Of a DNA stretch of 64,000 nt, positions 8,864 to 16,944 are shown one piece after another. The notes below the pieces were generated by a model. The model did not search any database, was not told the origin of the DNA, and worked only from the letters and a program-made list of their open reading frames with translations. The translations under genes were made by a program, and so were the position numbers. Each line of letters begins with the position of its first letter. The first letter of the stretch is position 1. This DNA comes from Palsa-883 sp963826975 (lineage in GTDB: Bacteria; Pseudomonadota; Alphaproteobacteria; Acetobacterales; Acetobacteraceae), in NCBI GenBank assembly GCA_963826975.1, contig CAWGZJ010000012.1, forward strand, positions 1-64,000, read 5' to 3'.

Positions 8864-10153
8864 ATGTCCGCATCCGTGGGTAGCGCAACCGTACCCTGGT
8901 GGAAAGAACCCACCAAGGACCAATGGCTGGCCTGGTGGGCCGCCTGGCTAGGTTGGACGCTCGATGCGTTCGACTTCACCATCTTCCTGTTGATCATGGT
9001 GCCGATCTCGCAGGAATTTAACGTTTCGATGACCGAGGTGACCTTGGTCTTCACCATCACGCTGTGGGTGCGCCTGCTGGGCGCGACCGCGTCGGGCTGG
9101 CTGTCGGACCGGATCGGGCGGAAGAAGCCGCTGATGATCTCGATCCTGTGGTACTCGATCTGCAATTTCATCGCCGGGTTCTCGCCGACCTTCACGTTCT
9201 TGTTCATCTTCCGCGCGCTGCTCGGCGTGGGCATGGGCGCGGAATGGCCGGCCGGCGCGGCGCTGGCGATGGAATCCTGGCCGGCCCGTTCGCGCGGGCT
9301 CATGAGCGGTGTGCTGCAGGGATCGTGGAGCATCGGCTTCGTGCTGTCCGCCGGAGCCTACGGACTGCTGTACCAGTACATCGGCTGGCGCGGCTTGCTG
9401 TGGATGGGCATCCTGCCGGCGCTCGCCGTCGTCTGGGTGCGCAAATACGTCAAGGAGCCCGAGATCTGGCTGGAGAACCGCAGGAAGCAGCGCGAGCAGA
9501 AGCACGAGGTGCGTACGCCACTGTTCGCCATCTTCAAGCCGAAGGTGCTGGTCAACACGCTGACGGCGTGCTGGTGGATGTCGAGCGGCTTCGTCGTCTA
9601 CTATTCGATCTGGGCGCTGTTCGCGACGCATCTGCAAAGGGATCTGCACCTGGGGCCGATGATGGTCGGCGCGCCACTTGTCGTTGCCAATCTGATGGCC
9701 TTCCTGGCCAGCGGATTCTGGGGCTGGGTGGCTGACATAATCGGCCGCCGCTGGTCGATGATAATCCCGGCCTTCTTCGGCATTGCGGTGGCGCCGATCT
9801 ATCTGCTGAGCACCGATCCGCTGTGGATCATGCTGGGCTTCATCCTGCAAGGGTTCTTCGCCGGGGCGATCTACGGCCAAAACCCGAGCTACCTGAGCGA
9901 ACGCTTCCCAACCGAGGTGCGGGCGACCGCCAGCGGCTTCTGCTACCACCAGGGGGCGATTTGGGGCGGGTTCGTTGCCCCGATCCTGACCTACTTCGCC
10001 ATCAATACCGGCATGGGCTTTGGTGTGCCGATGCTGATCGGCACGGTGGGAGGGTTGATCAGCTTCATCCTTTCCCTGCTGGTGGCTCAAGAGACCATGG
10101 GCAAAGTGCTGGTGGCCGATCTCGAGGTGTTCGAGGCGGCCGAGATGCCGTGA
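8864..10153 (+). CDS. MFS transporter, sialate:H+ symporter (SHS) type
   Basis: A 429-residue inner-membrane carrier with about 12 predicted helices. It has the MFS signature after helix 2 (GWLSDRIGRKKPL) and its repeat in the second half (GWVADIIGRRWSM). The opening WLAWWAAWLGWTLDAFDFTI is typical of the SHS/lactate-carboxylate group of the major facilitator superfamily, which moves small organic acids with protons. ATG at 8864 is preferred over an upstream GTG because GGGAGG lies about ten bases before it. The gene stands alone, so the substrate cannot be inferred. Confidence 0.85.
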   Translation: MSASVGSATVPWWKEPTKDQWLAWWAAWLGWTLDAFDFTIFLLIMVPISQEFNVSMTEVTLVFTITLWVRLLGATASGWLSDRIGRKKPLMISILWYSICNFIAGFSPTFTFLFIFRALLGVGMGAEWPAGAALAMESWPARSRGLMSGVLQGSWSIGFVLSAGAYGLLYQYIGWRGLLWMGILPALAVVWVRKYVKEPEIWLENRRKQREQKHEVRTPLFAIFKPKVLVNTLTACWWMSSGFVVYYSIWALFATHLQRDLHLGPMMVGAPLVVANLMAFLASGFWGWVADIIGRRWSMIIPAFFGIAVAPIYLLSTDPLWIMLGFILQGFFAGAIYGQNPSYLSERFPTEVRATASGFCYHQGAIWGGFVAPILTYFAINTGMGFGVPMLIGTVGGLISFILSLLVAQETMGKVLVADLEVFEAAEMP

Positions 10154-10290
10154 CGATGGTTCCTCACCCGGCTTCGGCCGGGTGAGGGCCGGTTTCATTG
10201 ACCGGCGCATTTCATCACGGGGTTGCAACTCCAGCGGATCGAGATGTCCGGTGGCAGGCTAGCATGACGTCGTTGGCTCGCTTGTGCGAC

Positions 10291-10340
10291 GCACGGGCCG
10301 CTACCCCCGTCATGCCGGCGAAGGCCGGTATCCACGACTC
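10291..10340. repeat. interspersed repeat family A, copy 1
   Basis: GCACGGGCCGCTACCCCCGT followed by CATGCCGGCGAAGGCCGGTA and TCCACGACT is repeated almost base for base at 37979-38028. It contains a CCGGCGAAGGCCGG stem. Related pieces lie at 12138-12202, 19309-19405 and 38711-38745. Confidence 0.8.
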
Positions 10341-10442
10341 ATATGAGGTGTCCCCCGTCAAGTGGAAATTCGCTCATCTCGTGGTTTTCCCTTCCGTGGT
10401 CAGTTGCTGCCCACGGGTGCTTAAAGGGCACCCCGGCGCCTG

Positions 10443-10530
10443 GCTTGGGTGGTGATGCCGGGGTCAAGTCCCGCAGCCCGCTTGCGGGTGCGCGCAGCGC
10501 AGGACTTGAGGCCGGCATCACCACCCAAGC
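10443..10530. repeat. long inverted repeat, about 28-bp arms
   Basis: GCTTGGGTGGTGATGCCGGG with GTCAAGTCC (10443-10471) pairs with GGACTTGAGGCCGGCATCAC plus CACCCAAGC (10502-10530). An inner CCCGCTTGCGGG hairpin sits in the loop. It lies between the MFS gene and the IS110-type element and could act as a terminator for the transporter, though no T-run follows. Confidence 0.75.
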
Positions 10531-10544
10531 ACAATCGTTCGTGT

Positions 10545-12137
10545 CGTTCGGCGGCGATCGGTCCTGCTCGCAGCTTCACTCCGCCCTATCGTCCAGATGC
10601 AAGTCCCAGCCCTGTGGGTCATGCGGCGTCGCGCCACATCAACTCATATCCGGTCGCCACTCAGAGTGGCTGCACCATAAACCCCCATGCTTGGGGCAGC
10701 GGGCTGGGCGATCGGGACCATTCTTTCATTACGGCGTTTTTCAGCCCGTCGTGGATGCGGTCCCGTGCCCTGGACTTCGGCGAGCTGATCAGGCCCGACC
10801 GAACCTCGTTGTGTCTGTCATCGCATGGCGCGGTGTTCCTTCATCGTTTCGTCCCGCGTTCCGCTCACGCGGCCTTCAGCACGGCACCTTGCGGCACCAC
10901 GCCGTGCTTGACATAGCGCCACAGCGCGACGAGCAGCTTGCGCGCCAGCGCAACGATGGCGATGCGCTTCACGCGCGCGGCTTGGCCCTTGATCCGCTTG
11001 TGGAACCACTGCGTCAGCGTCGAGTGGGCTGATGGCGCTGCCACGACCAGGCGAGCTCAATGAGGATCGTCCGCAACCGCCGGTTCCCGGCTTTGGAGAT
11101 GCCCTGTTCGCGCTCCACGCCGCCACTGGCCCACGGTGTCGGCGCGATGCCGGCGAACGACCCCAACTGGCGTCGATTGTCGAAGTCTCTGTTCAGACAC
11201 TCCAACGACAGCACTGTGGTAAACTCCGGCCCGATCCCGCGCAGCCGCAACAGCAACGGCGCGGCCGCCATTTCGGGCGGCGCGGCTGTCGCGGCCTCCG
11301 GCGCCGTGTCTGGCGCCGCAGCTACCCGCGCGGCACGCAGCAGCGCGTCACGTTCCGCCTCCGCCGCCTTGATCTGTTCGCACAGCAACTCAAGCCGCAG
11401 CAGGATCCGCTCGATCGTCGTATGAAGGTGCGGCGGCAGCGCGCGTCCATCGCCGGTACGCAACGTCTGCAGCACTTGCCGCGCGTCCTTCTGCAACGGC
11501 TTGAACCCGGCAATCCCCTGGTTGGCAAGCAACCCGCCGATCCGGTTGCTCAGCCGCGTCCGCTCGCCCACCAGCTCGCCGCGTTCACGCGACAGGCGGC
11601 GAATATCCTCCTGCGCCACACTCGGCGGCACCACCATCGAACACACGCCAACTTCACCGTCCAGCCACGACGCCAGGCTGCGCAGCAGCTTCTCGCCATC
11701 GATCCGGTCGGTTTTCGCGTTCCGCTTGCGCTGTGGGCCAAGGATCGAGGCCGCGTCCACCACGTGGCTCTCGACCCCCTGCGCCTCCAGCCAGCGATGC
11801 AGCCAGAACCCATCCAGCCCGGCCTCGTAGATACTCACGATCCGCACCGGCCGGCCGGTGCGCCGCTCCGCTTGCTGGCGCTGCGCCGTCAGCAGGCTCA
11901 ACACCTTCTCCGTGTCGCGCGCTGCAACCGTGAAGCGCGACAGCTTCGCGCTGCCCGGCGCGCGGACGGTCAGCACCCACTTGCTCTGGCTCAGTTCAAA
12001 CGACACCAGAAGTCTGGCAATCTCCGCCGTGGTGGCGGTCGGGTGGTCTTGCGGTCGGGTCTCGATACGCATCGCTTGCTCCCTCGTGCTGTGGGACGCA
12101 TACCGAACCCGATCCAGCGCCCGGTCGCCACTACCAC
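10545..12137 (-). mobile_element. IS110-family insertion sequence, boundaries approximate
   Basis: The element contains one IS110-type transposase gene (10865-12072, minus). Only about 65 bases separate the start codon from a family-A palindrome at 12138, whereas about 300 non-coding bases lie beyond the stop codon. A long 3' non-coding region is the arrangement of the IS1111 subgroup, in which that segment encodes the bridge RNA. No terminal inverted repeats were established, so both ends are estimates. Insertion beside a REP-like palindrome fits known IS110/IS1111 target preference. Confidence 0.5.
10865..12072 (-). pseudogene. IS110-family transposase, frameshifted near the C terminus
   Basis: This DEDD-type transposase recombines DNA with the help of an element-encoded bridge RNA. 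The N-terminal domain has FELSQSKW, EAGLDGF and KTDRIDGEKL (acidic positions of the RuvC-like site). The C-terminal domain has LRGIGPEFTTVLSLE, GIAPTPWASGGVEREQG and SKAGNRRLRT, which includes the family's conserved C-terminal block. The first frame stops at 11014-11016 just after WSWQRHQP. A one-base shift near 11022 restores TLTQWFHKRIKGQAARVKRI and a normal end at LKAA (stop 10865-10867). IS110 enzymes are not known to use programmed frameshifting, so this is a mutation or a sequencing error. Most of the catalytic region is intact in the first frame. Confidence 0.8.
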
Positions 12138-12202
12138 CGGCATGGGTTCTTTCTTTGCTGCAACGAAAGCAAGTCGTGGGTACCGGCCGGAGCCGGCATG
12201 AC
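12138..12202. repeat. interspersed repeat family A, inverted half copy
   Basis: GGTTCTTTCTTTGCTGCAAC, then GAAAGCAAGTCGTGGGTACC, then GGCCGGAGCCGGCATGAC. The segment TTCTTTGCTG(C/T)AACGAA(A/G)GCAAGTCG recurs at 38711-38745 beside the group II intron, and a variant occurs at 19370-19400. It borders the presumed upstream end of the IS110-type element. Confidence 0.7.
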
Positions 12203-12289
12203 GCGGGACAGCACCGAAGAGTTGATCATTCGGGCCCCTGGCATTAGATCGGGGAAATTCGTGCTTTTGATAACCATTTGCAATAAAGA

Positions 12290-12376
12290 ACCACCACAGA
12301 GACACGGAGACACGGAGAATAACATCAAGTTGATCACTTAGCTTTTCTGCTCTGTGCCTCCGTGTCTCTGTGGTGA
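12290..12376. repeat. ACACGGAG-type inverted repeat
   Basis: ACCACCACAGAGACACGGAG plus ACACGGAG (12290-12317) pairs with CTCTGTGCCTCCGTGTCTCT plus GTGGTGAT (12350-12376). The same motif family forms the larger hairpin at 54636-54799. It lies downstream of the PPOX gene's stop and could terminate its transcript. Confidence 0.8.
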
Positions 12377-12548
12377 TCCTTGCTTGCGGACATGCGGCAA
12401 GGCACAGATTCCGGCGAGCATTGGGTATATTGCACATGCCGGCTTGACCGGATCATGTCGCAGGCGGGTGCAATTTCCGGCACCCACCTCATCGTCCGTT
12501 GACGCAGACAAAGTCTCGTAATGATCGATGAACATTCCAGACGACCTC

Positions 12549-12959
12549 TCAGACCGGCCTGATAGCGAGCATGATACGTTCATGACGGCGAGACAGCAGC
12601 GCAAACAAATCGAGGACCTGCTTCCACGGACGATATTTGCGATTGATAAGCCGCATACCGCGGGCGAACTCCTTGCCGCCGACGATCTCGGTGTGGGCAT
12701 CAATCCATTGGCCGGACACATTGCCGCGCACGTCGCACGGGGCGATCTTGACCATGCTGCTGTGACGTATGCGCTTCGCCTTGCCCGAGTCGGCAGTTGT
12801 ATAGACATAGAGCGTCGGAGCGTTGGCAACCAGATCATCCGTCGGTGCGACCGCAAACCAGACAGGCGTCCGGACGCCCTTGCCGCTTCTGCGGTAGGTC
12901 TCGAGGTTCAGGTATTTCTTTCCGTCGAATGCGGCGAGTCCCATTCCAGCATTCATCAT
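12549..12959 (-). CDS. PPOX-class (F420/FMN) oxidoreductase-like protein
   Basis: A 136-residue single-domain protein of the split-barrel flavin/F420-binding fold. KYLNLETYRRSGKGVRTPVW at the N terminus, LYVYTTADSGKAKRIRHSSM in the middle and VSGQWIDAHTEIVGG fit the Rv2061-like branch of the pyridoxamine-phosphate-oxidase superfamily. Members bind F420 or FMN and reduce varied substrates; the substrate here is unknown. The start could be 12959 or the Met at residue 6, since MMNAGM offers several. It is a single-gene unit bounded downstream by an inverted repeat. Confidence 0.75.
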   Translation of the reverse strand: MMNAGMGLAAFDGKKYLNLETYRRSGKGVRTPVWFAVAPTDDLVANAPTLYVYTTADSGKAKRIRHSSMVKIAPCDVRGNVSGQWIDAHTEIVGGKEFARGMRLINRKYRPWKQVLDLFALLSRRHERIMLAIRPV

Positions 12960-13206
12960 CAGGTTACCGACTATCCTGTTTTACCCCTCAACCCATGGGT
13001 CGGTCGAATTTGATCCCGTTCCATGCGCAGTCTCAATGCGGATATTCATTCTAACAGCGGCCAGCATGTGGTCCGTGCCAACTCCGAGAGCTTGTCAAAA
13101 GAACTCCAAATGCAATTCCTCTGGATTTCCCGCCGCCGCGCCTTTCACCAGCCCGGCCACAATGCCACTCTCCCGGCCCTCTCCCCACCGGGAAAGGACC
13201 ACCACA

Positions 13207-13977
13207 ATGGGCGCCCTCGGACCCATCGTCGCCATCGTGATCGTGCTGCTCATCCTGTCCGTGCGCATGGCACAGGAATACCAGCGCGCGGTCATTTTTC
13301 GCCTCGGCCGCCTCAAGGGCCATCGCGGCCCCGGGCTTTACCTGTTGATCCCGCTGGTAGAGCGTCGCGTCACCGTCGATCTCCGCACCATCACCCAGCA
13401 GCTCGATACGCAGGAAACCCTCAGCAGCGACGGCGTCGCCGTGAAGGTGAACGCCGTGCTCTGGTACCGTGCCGCGGATCCGGAGCGCACGGTCGTCTCG
13501 GTCGAAAACTGGCAGAACGCGGTGAAGCAGGCCGCCGAGACCGGGATGCGCGACACGATCGGCCAGAGCGAGCTGGACGGCCTGCTGCGCGACCGCCTGT
13601 CGGTCAACGCCCGGCTGCTGGAGGTCCTGCGCAGCGCGGTGCAGCGCTGGGGCGTGGAGATCGAGGCCGTCGAGCTGAAAGACCTGGACATCCCCGAACA
13701 AATGCAGCGCGCGATCGCCCGCGAGGCCGAGGCGATCCGCGAAAAACGCGCCCGCATCATCAAAGCAGAGGGCGAGATGGAGGCGGCGGCAAAACTGACG
13801 GAGGCGGCAAAGCTGATCGGTGCCCACCCGGCCGCGCTGGAAATCCGCCGGCTGCAGACGATCTCGGAGGTCGGTGCCGAACACAACAGCACCACGGTGC
13901 TCACCATCCCCGGGGAATTCCTCGCCGCTGCCTCGGCGTTCGCGCGAGCGCAATACGGTGCAACATCAGCGGAGTGA
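13207..13977 (+). CDS. slipin/stomatin-family SPFH membrane protein
   Basis: A 256-residue protein anchored by an N-terminal hydrophobic helix (residues 2-20, LGPIVAIVIVLLILSV), followed by an SPFH/band-7 domain (QEYQRAVIFRLGRLKGHRGP, VDLRTITQQLDTQETLSSDG, VKVNAVLWYR). A charged coiled coil follows (EAEAIREKRARIIKAEGEME). Slipins oligomerise at the inner membrane and often partner with NfeD proteases, but no nfeD gene is adjacent. ATG at 13207 has AAAGGA upstream; the open frame extends further upstream without coding character. It converges with the HIT gene across a terminator-like hairpin. Confidence 0.9.
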   Translation: MGALGPIVAIVIVLLILSVRMAQEYQRAVIFRLGRLKGHRGPGLYLLIPLVERRVTVDLRTITQQLDTQETLSSDGVAVKVNAVLWYRAADPERTVVSVENWQNAVKQAAETGMRDTIGQSELDGLLRDRLSVNARLLEVLRSAVQRWGVEIEAVELKDLDIPEQMQRAIAREAEAIREKRARIIKAEGEMEAAAKLTEAAKLIGAHPAALEIRRLQTISEVGAEHNSTTVLTIPGEFLAAASAFARAQYGATSAE

Positions 13978-14013
13978 TCGCGTGGGTGTCAGGACACGAG
14001 GTGGCGGCGAAAA

Positions 14014-14042
14014 CTCTCCCTCTCCCGCAAGGGGAGAGGGAG
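14014..14042. terminator. palindrome between convergent genes
   Basis: CTCTCCCTCTCCCGCAAGGG plus GAGAGGGAG forms a strong stem with a short CGCA-type loop between the slipin stop (13977) and the HIT stop (14050). It probably ends transcription from both sides. The same C/G-run repeat family appears at 40613-40660 and 51250-51371. Confidence 0.6.
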
Positions 14043-14049
14043 AAGGCGA

Positions 14050-14429
14050 TCACGCCCCAGGCAGCATCCTGCCCAACGGTCGGCCGGCGAACAGGTGGAC
14101 ATGAAAATGCGGCACCTCCTGCCCGCTATCGGTGCCCATGTTGGCCAGCAGCCGGTATCCATCCGCCTCCAGCCCCAGGTCGTGGGCAATCCGCCCGACC
14201 GCCCGCACAAACCCGGCGATCTCCGCCTCGCTCCCCCCGCCGAGAAATCGGCAAACGAGCAATACTTGCCCTTCGGGATCACCAGCACATGCGTCGGCGC
14301 CTGCGGGTTGATGTCGTGGAATGCCAGGACCCAGTCGTCCTCGTAGACCTTCTTGCAGGGGATCTCCCGGCGCAGGATACGGGCGAAGATGTTGGCGTCA
14401 TCGTAGGGCGGCATACCGCTGACCGGCAT
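14050..14429 (-). pseudogene. HIT-family nucleotide hydrolase, one-base frameshift in a C run
   Basis: From ATG 14429 the frame reads NIFARILRREIPCKKVYEDD, AFHDINPQAPTHVLVIPKGK and YCSFADF. After a run of six C bases (14233-14238) the frame must shift by one to continue EAEIAGFVRAVGRIAHDLGL and reach VPHFHVHLFAGRPLGRMLPG and the stop at 14050. HFHVH is the histidine triad of HIT/Hint purine-nucleotide phosphoramidases, so both halves of a normal about 126-residue enzyme are present. It lies 22 bases after hisE in the his operon. A homopolymer indel is a classic sequencing error, so the gene may well be intact in the organism. Confidence 0.75.
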
Positions 14430-14451
14430 CGCTGGCTCCTGGCATGATGGA

Positions 14452-15000
14452 TCAGGGGATTTTCGTCGTCTCCAGTCCGAAGGCAATCGGTAGCTGCGCC
14501 GCGCGGGAGGCCTTTTCGGCGATGCCGCTGACGCCTTCGCGGCGCTTCAACTCGGACCAGACCTCGTCGGGACTGACATCCGCGGACACCCAGAGAACGA
14601 TCAGGTGGTACAGCACGTCGGCGCTCTCGGCGACCACGGCGTCGCGGTTGCCGGCGACCGCCTCGATCAGGCACTCCACCGCTTCCTCGCCGAATTTCTG
14701 CGCGACCTTGGCGGTGCCGCGCGACAGCAGGCGGGCCGAGTGGCTGACCGCGGGATCGGCGCCACGCCGGCTGACGACGACCGACCACAGCCGGTCGAGC
14801 ACCGCGGCGGCGGGGCCCAGCGACAACGGCGGCGGTGGGCGTTCCGGCGATGCGGCGGTCAGCGCCTTGGCAAGCTGCTTCGGCGTCAGCCGCTTGGTCG
14901 GCTTCAGGCGGCCGAGCTTCGCCGGCTTGGTTCGGATGGCCTTGGTGAGTTTGGGCTTGGGCGGCTTGGCTCGCTTGCGCTTGTCGTCAGACTTGGCCAT
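14452..15000 (-). CDS. hisE: phosphoribosyl-ATP pyrophosphatase with basic N-terminal extension
   Basis: Catalyses the second step of histidine biosynthesis, PRATP to PRAMP. The catalytic helix pair is KFGEEAVECLIEAVAGN (EExxE magnesium site) with ESADVLYHLIVLW. The protein is 182 residues against about 105 for typical HisE; the first about 65 are rich in Lys, Pro and Ala (for example KRKRAKPPKPKLTKAIRTKP) and look disordered. Start ATG 15000 follows the hisF stop (15012) by 11 bases, so hisA-hisF-hisE-HIT is probably one transcript. The basic tail has no obvious counterpart in the core fold; it could mediate association with other enzymes or nucleic acid. Confidence 0.9.
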   Translation of the reverse strand: MAKSDDKRKRAKPPKPKLTKAIRTKPAKLGRLKPTKRLTPKQLAKALTAASPERPPPPLSLGPAAAVLDRLWSVVVSRRGADPAVSHSARLLSRGTAKVAQKFGEEAVECLIEAVAGNRDAVVAESADVLYHLIVLWVSADVSPDEVWSELKRREGVSGIAEKASRAAQLPIAFGLETTKIP

Positions 15001-15011
15001 TGCCCCCTCCG

Positions 15012-15782
15012 TCAGGCCATCCGGCGCGGCAGGCGCACCGGAAGACCAGCCGCATTCAACGCCGCTTTCACTTGCGCAATCGTGAATGTGCCGAAATGGA
15101 ACACGCTGGCGGCCAGCAGGCCGGTGGCGCCCGTGCCGGCACCTTCCACGAAATGCTGCAGCGTGCCGACGCCGCCCGACGCAATCACCGGCAGCCGAAT
15201 TGCGCCGCACACCGCGCGCAGCAGCGCCTGGTCGAAGCCCTTGCCCGTGCCGTCGCGATCCATGCTGGTCAGCAGGATCTCGCCGGCGCCGAGCGCGGCA
15301 ACCTGGCGGCACCAGGCGATCGCATCGATGCCGGTCGGGCGGCGGCCGCCATGCGTGAACACCTCCCAGCGGTCCGCGCCGGTCTGCTTGGCATCAACCG
15401 CAACGACGACGCACTGACTGCCGAACTTCCCCGCCGCTTCGCGGACCAGGTCGGGCCGCGCAACGGCAGCGGAGTTGATGCTGCACTTGTCGGTGCCGGC
15501 CAGCAGCAGGCGGCGCATGTCCTCGATCGAGCGGATGCCGCCGCCGACAGTCAGCGGCAGGAACACCCGCGCCGCGGTGCGCGAGACCACGTCGAGGATC
15601 GTGTCGCGGTTCTCGTGGCTGGCGGTGATGTCGAGGAAGCACAGTTCGTCGGCCCCGGCGGCATCGTACAGCGCGGCCTGCTCGACCGGGTCCCCGGCGT
15701 CGCGCAGCGCGACAAAGTTCACGCCTTTCACGACGCGACCGTCCTTGACGTCCAGGCAGGGAATGACGCGCAGCTTCAGCAT
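15012..15782 (-). CDS. hisF: imidazole glycerol phosphate synthase, cyclase subunit
   Basis: A 256-residue (beta/alpha)8 barrel that joins ammonia from HisH to PRFAR, giving imidazole glycerol phosphate and AICAR. The N-terminal active site RVIPCLDVKDGRVVKG holds the first catalytic Asp, and VVVAVDAKQ the second. Phosphate-binding loops are LTVGGGIRS and PVIASGGVGTLQH. Length is standard. It lies 114 bases after hisA and 11 bases before hisE. hisH, the partner, is not in the window, so it must be elsewhere. Confidence 0.95.
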   Translation of the reverse strand: MLKLRVIPCLDVKDGRVVKGVNFVALRDAGDPVEQAALYDAAGADELCFLDITASHENRDTILDVVSRTAARVFLPLTVGGGIRSIEDMRRLLLAGTDKCSINSAAVARPDLVREAAGKFGSQCVVVAVDAKQTGADRWEVFTHGGRRPTGIDAIAWCRQVAALGAGEILLTSMDRDGTGKGFDQALLRAVCGAIRLPVIASGGVGTLQHFVEGAGTGATGLLAASVFHFGTFTIAQVKAALNAAGLPVRLPRRMA

Positions 15783-15896
15783 GGGGTGCTTTTACAATCG
15801 TGACACGTGAGCGTTGCAAGCGCGTTGCGCGCAAAGCGGGCACGCGTCGCCGCAACGTGGAGGACAATTAACCGATTGATCCGGATGTAGTGTCGA

Positions 15897-16682
15897 TCAG
15901 GCGGAATACAGCGCCAGTGCGGCCGCCGGATCGACGCGGCCATCGTACAGGGCACGCCCGACGATCACCCCCTCGATCCCCCCCTCGATCCCTCCTTCAA
16001 TTCCCTGGGCTTCACCGGTCGCCCGAGCTTCCCCGGCCACCAGATCGCGCAGCGCGACAAGATCGTCCAGGCTGCCAACCCCGCCCGAGGCGATCACCGG
16101 GATGGCGACACGCCGCGCCAGCGCCGCGGTCTGCGACAGATTGAGCCCGCCCAGCATGCCGTCGCGGGCGATGTCGGTGTAGATGATTGTGGCTACGCCA
16201 GCATCCTCGAAGCGGCGCGCCAGGTCGAGCGCCAACAACGTCGAGGTCTCAGCCCAGCCCTCGGTTGCCACAAAACCTTCACGCGCGTCGATGCCGACGG
16301 CTATGCGGCCGGGGAACGCGCGGCAGGCGGTGCGCACCAGTTCAGGCGTCTTCACCGCGGCACTGCCGAGGATGACGCGGCGCACGCCCGCCGCGAGCCA
16401 GGCCTCGATCCCGGCCATGTCGCGGATGCCGCCGCCGAGTTGGACCGGCACGCGGGCGGCGTCCAGGATCGCGGCAACGGCGTCGGCGTTCACCGCCTTG
16501 CCGGCGAAAGCGCCATTCAGGTCGACCACGTGCAGCCAGGCGAAGCCGGCGTCCTGCCAGGCGCGCGCCTGTGCGGCGGGGTCAGTCGCGTAGACCGTCG
16601 CTTGATCCATCGCGCCGCGCTTCAGGCGGACGCAGGCGCCGTCCTTCACGTCGATGGCGGGGTAGAGGGTGAGGCGGGTCAT
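15897..16682 (-). CDS. hisA: ProFAR isomerase with a GIEG micro-repeat near the C terminus
   Basis: A 261-residue barrel that isomerises ProFAR to PRFAR in histidine synthesis. LYPAIDVKDGACVRLKRG carries the catalytic Asp, IYTDIARDGMLGG the second acidic site, and QLGGGIRD and VIASGGVGSLDD the phosphate loops. ATG at 16682 starts the family's normal N terminus MTRLTLYPAID, although the frame is open upstream. Just before the final strand (VIVGRALYDGRVD) is a short repeat, GIEGGIEGGIEG, encoded by a 12-bp tandem repeat at about 15970-16005; it is inserted in what is usually a tight loop. The enzyme is probably active. Confidence 0.93.
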   Translation of the reverse strand: MTRLTLYPAIDVKDGACVRLKRGAMDQATVYATDPAAQARAWQDAGFAWLHVVDLNGAFAGKAVNADAVAAILDAARVPVQLGGGIRDMAGIEAWLAAGVRRVILGSAAVKTPELVRTACRAFPGRIAVGIDAREGFVATEGWAETSTLLALDLARRFEDAGVATIIYTDIARDGMLGGLNLSQTAALARRVAIPVIASGGVGSLDDLVALRDLVAGEARATGEAQGIEGGIEGGIEGVIVGRALYDGRVDPAAALALYSA

Positions 16683-16734
16683 GGGTCGATGTGAACCGAT
16701 GTGCGCCTCCGGGCAATCGCGAATTGAAATCCCT

Positions 16735-16811
16735 TCTTGTCCTGACAATGCAGCTATACCAAGCGCGGTCGTGCCGGCACCGGACGCGCCGAGGATGTGT
16801 ATCCGCGGCAT
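16735..16811 (-). pseudogene. P-loop kinase-like N-terminal fragment
   Basis: From an ATG at 16811 the frame reads MPRIHILGASGAGTTALGIA, a start plus Walker-A-like loop seen at the head of small adenylate-kinase-like P-loop proteins. Nothing kinase-like follows; the frame runs straight into hisA. It appears to be a truncated gene whose body has been lost between here and hisA. Confidence 0.4.
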
Positions 16812-16944
16812 GGCGAGCGGGCTGGCCGGACCGCACCAGCGGCGACGGGGCAACGGATCGGCACAGGCTACCCGGCGAATGCGGCGGGGCGCCGGCAAGT
16901 CTGCCAGCGGATCAGAACAGCCACAGCTTGTGATAGCCGATCAG

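Noticed and set aside
8948..10228. A 426-codon minus-strand frame opposite the SHS transporter.
   Set aside because: The plus strand encodes a complete MFS protein; the antisense frame is Arg/His/Gln-rich without family features.
10865..12072. Programmed ribosomal frameshifting in the IS110-type transposase.
   Set aside because: This family is made from a single frame, and no slippery heptamer with downstream structure was seen at the break.
11032..12201. A 389-codon plus-strand frame opposite the transposase.
   Set aside because: Antisense shadow: the minus strand has all transposase motifs.
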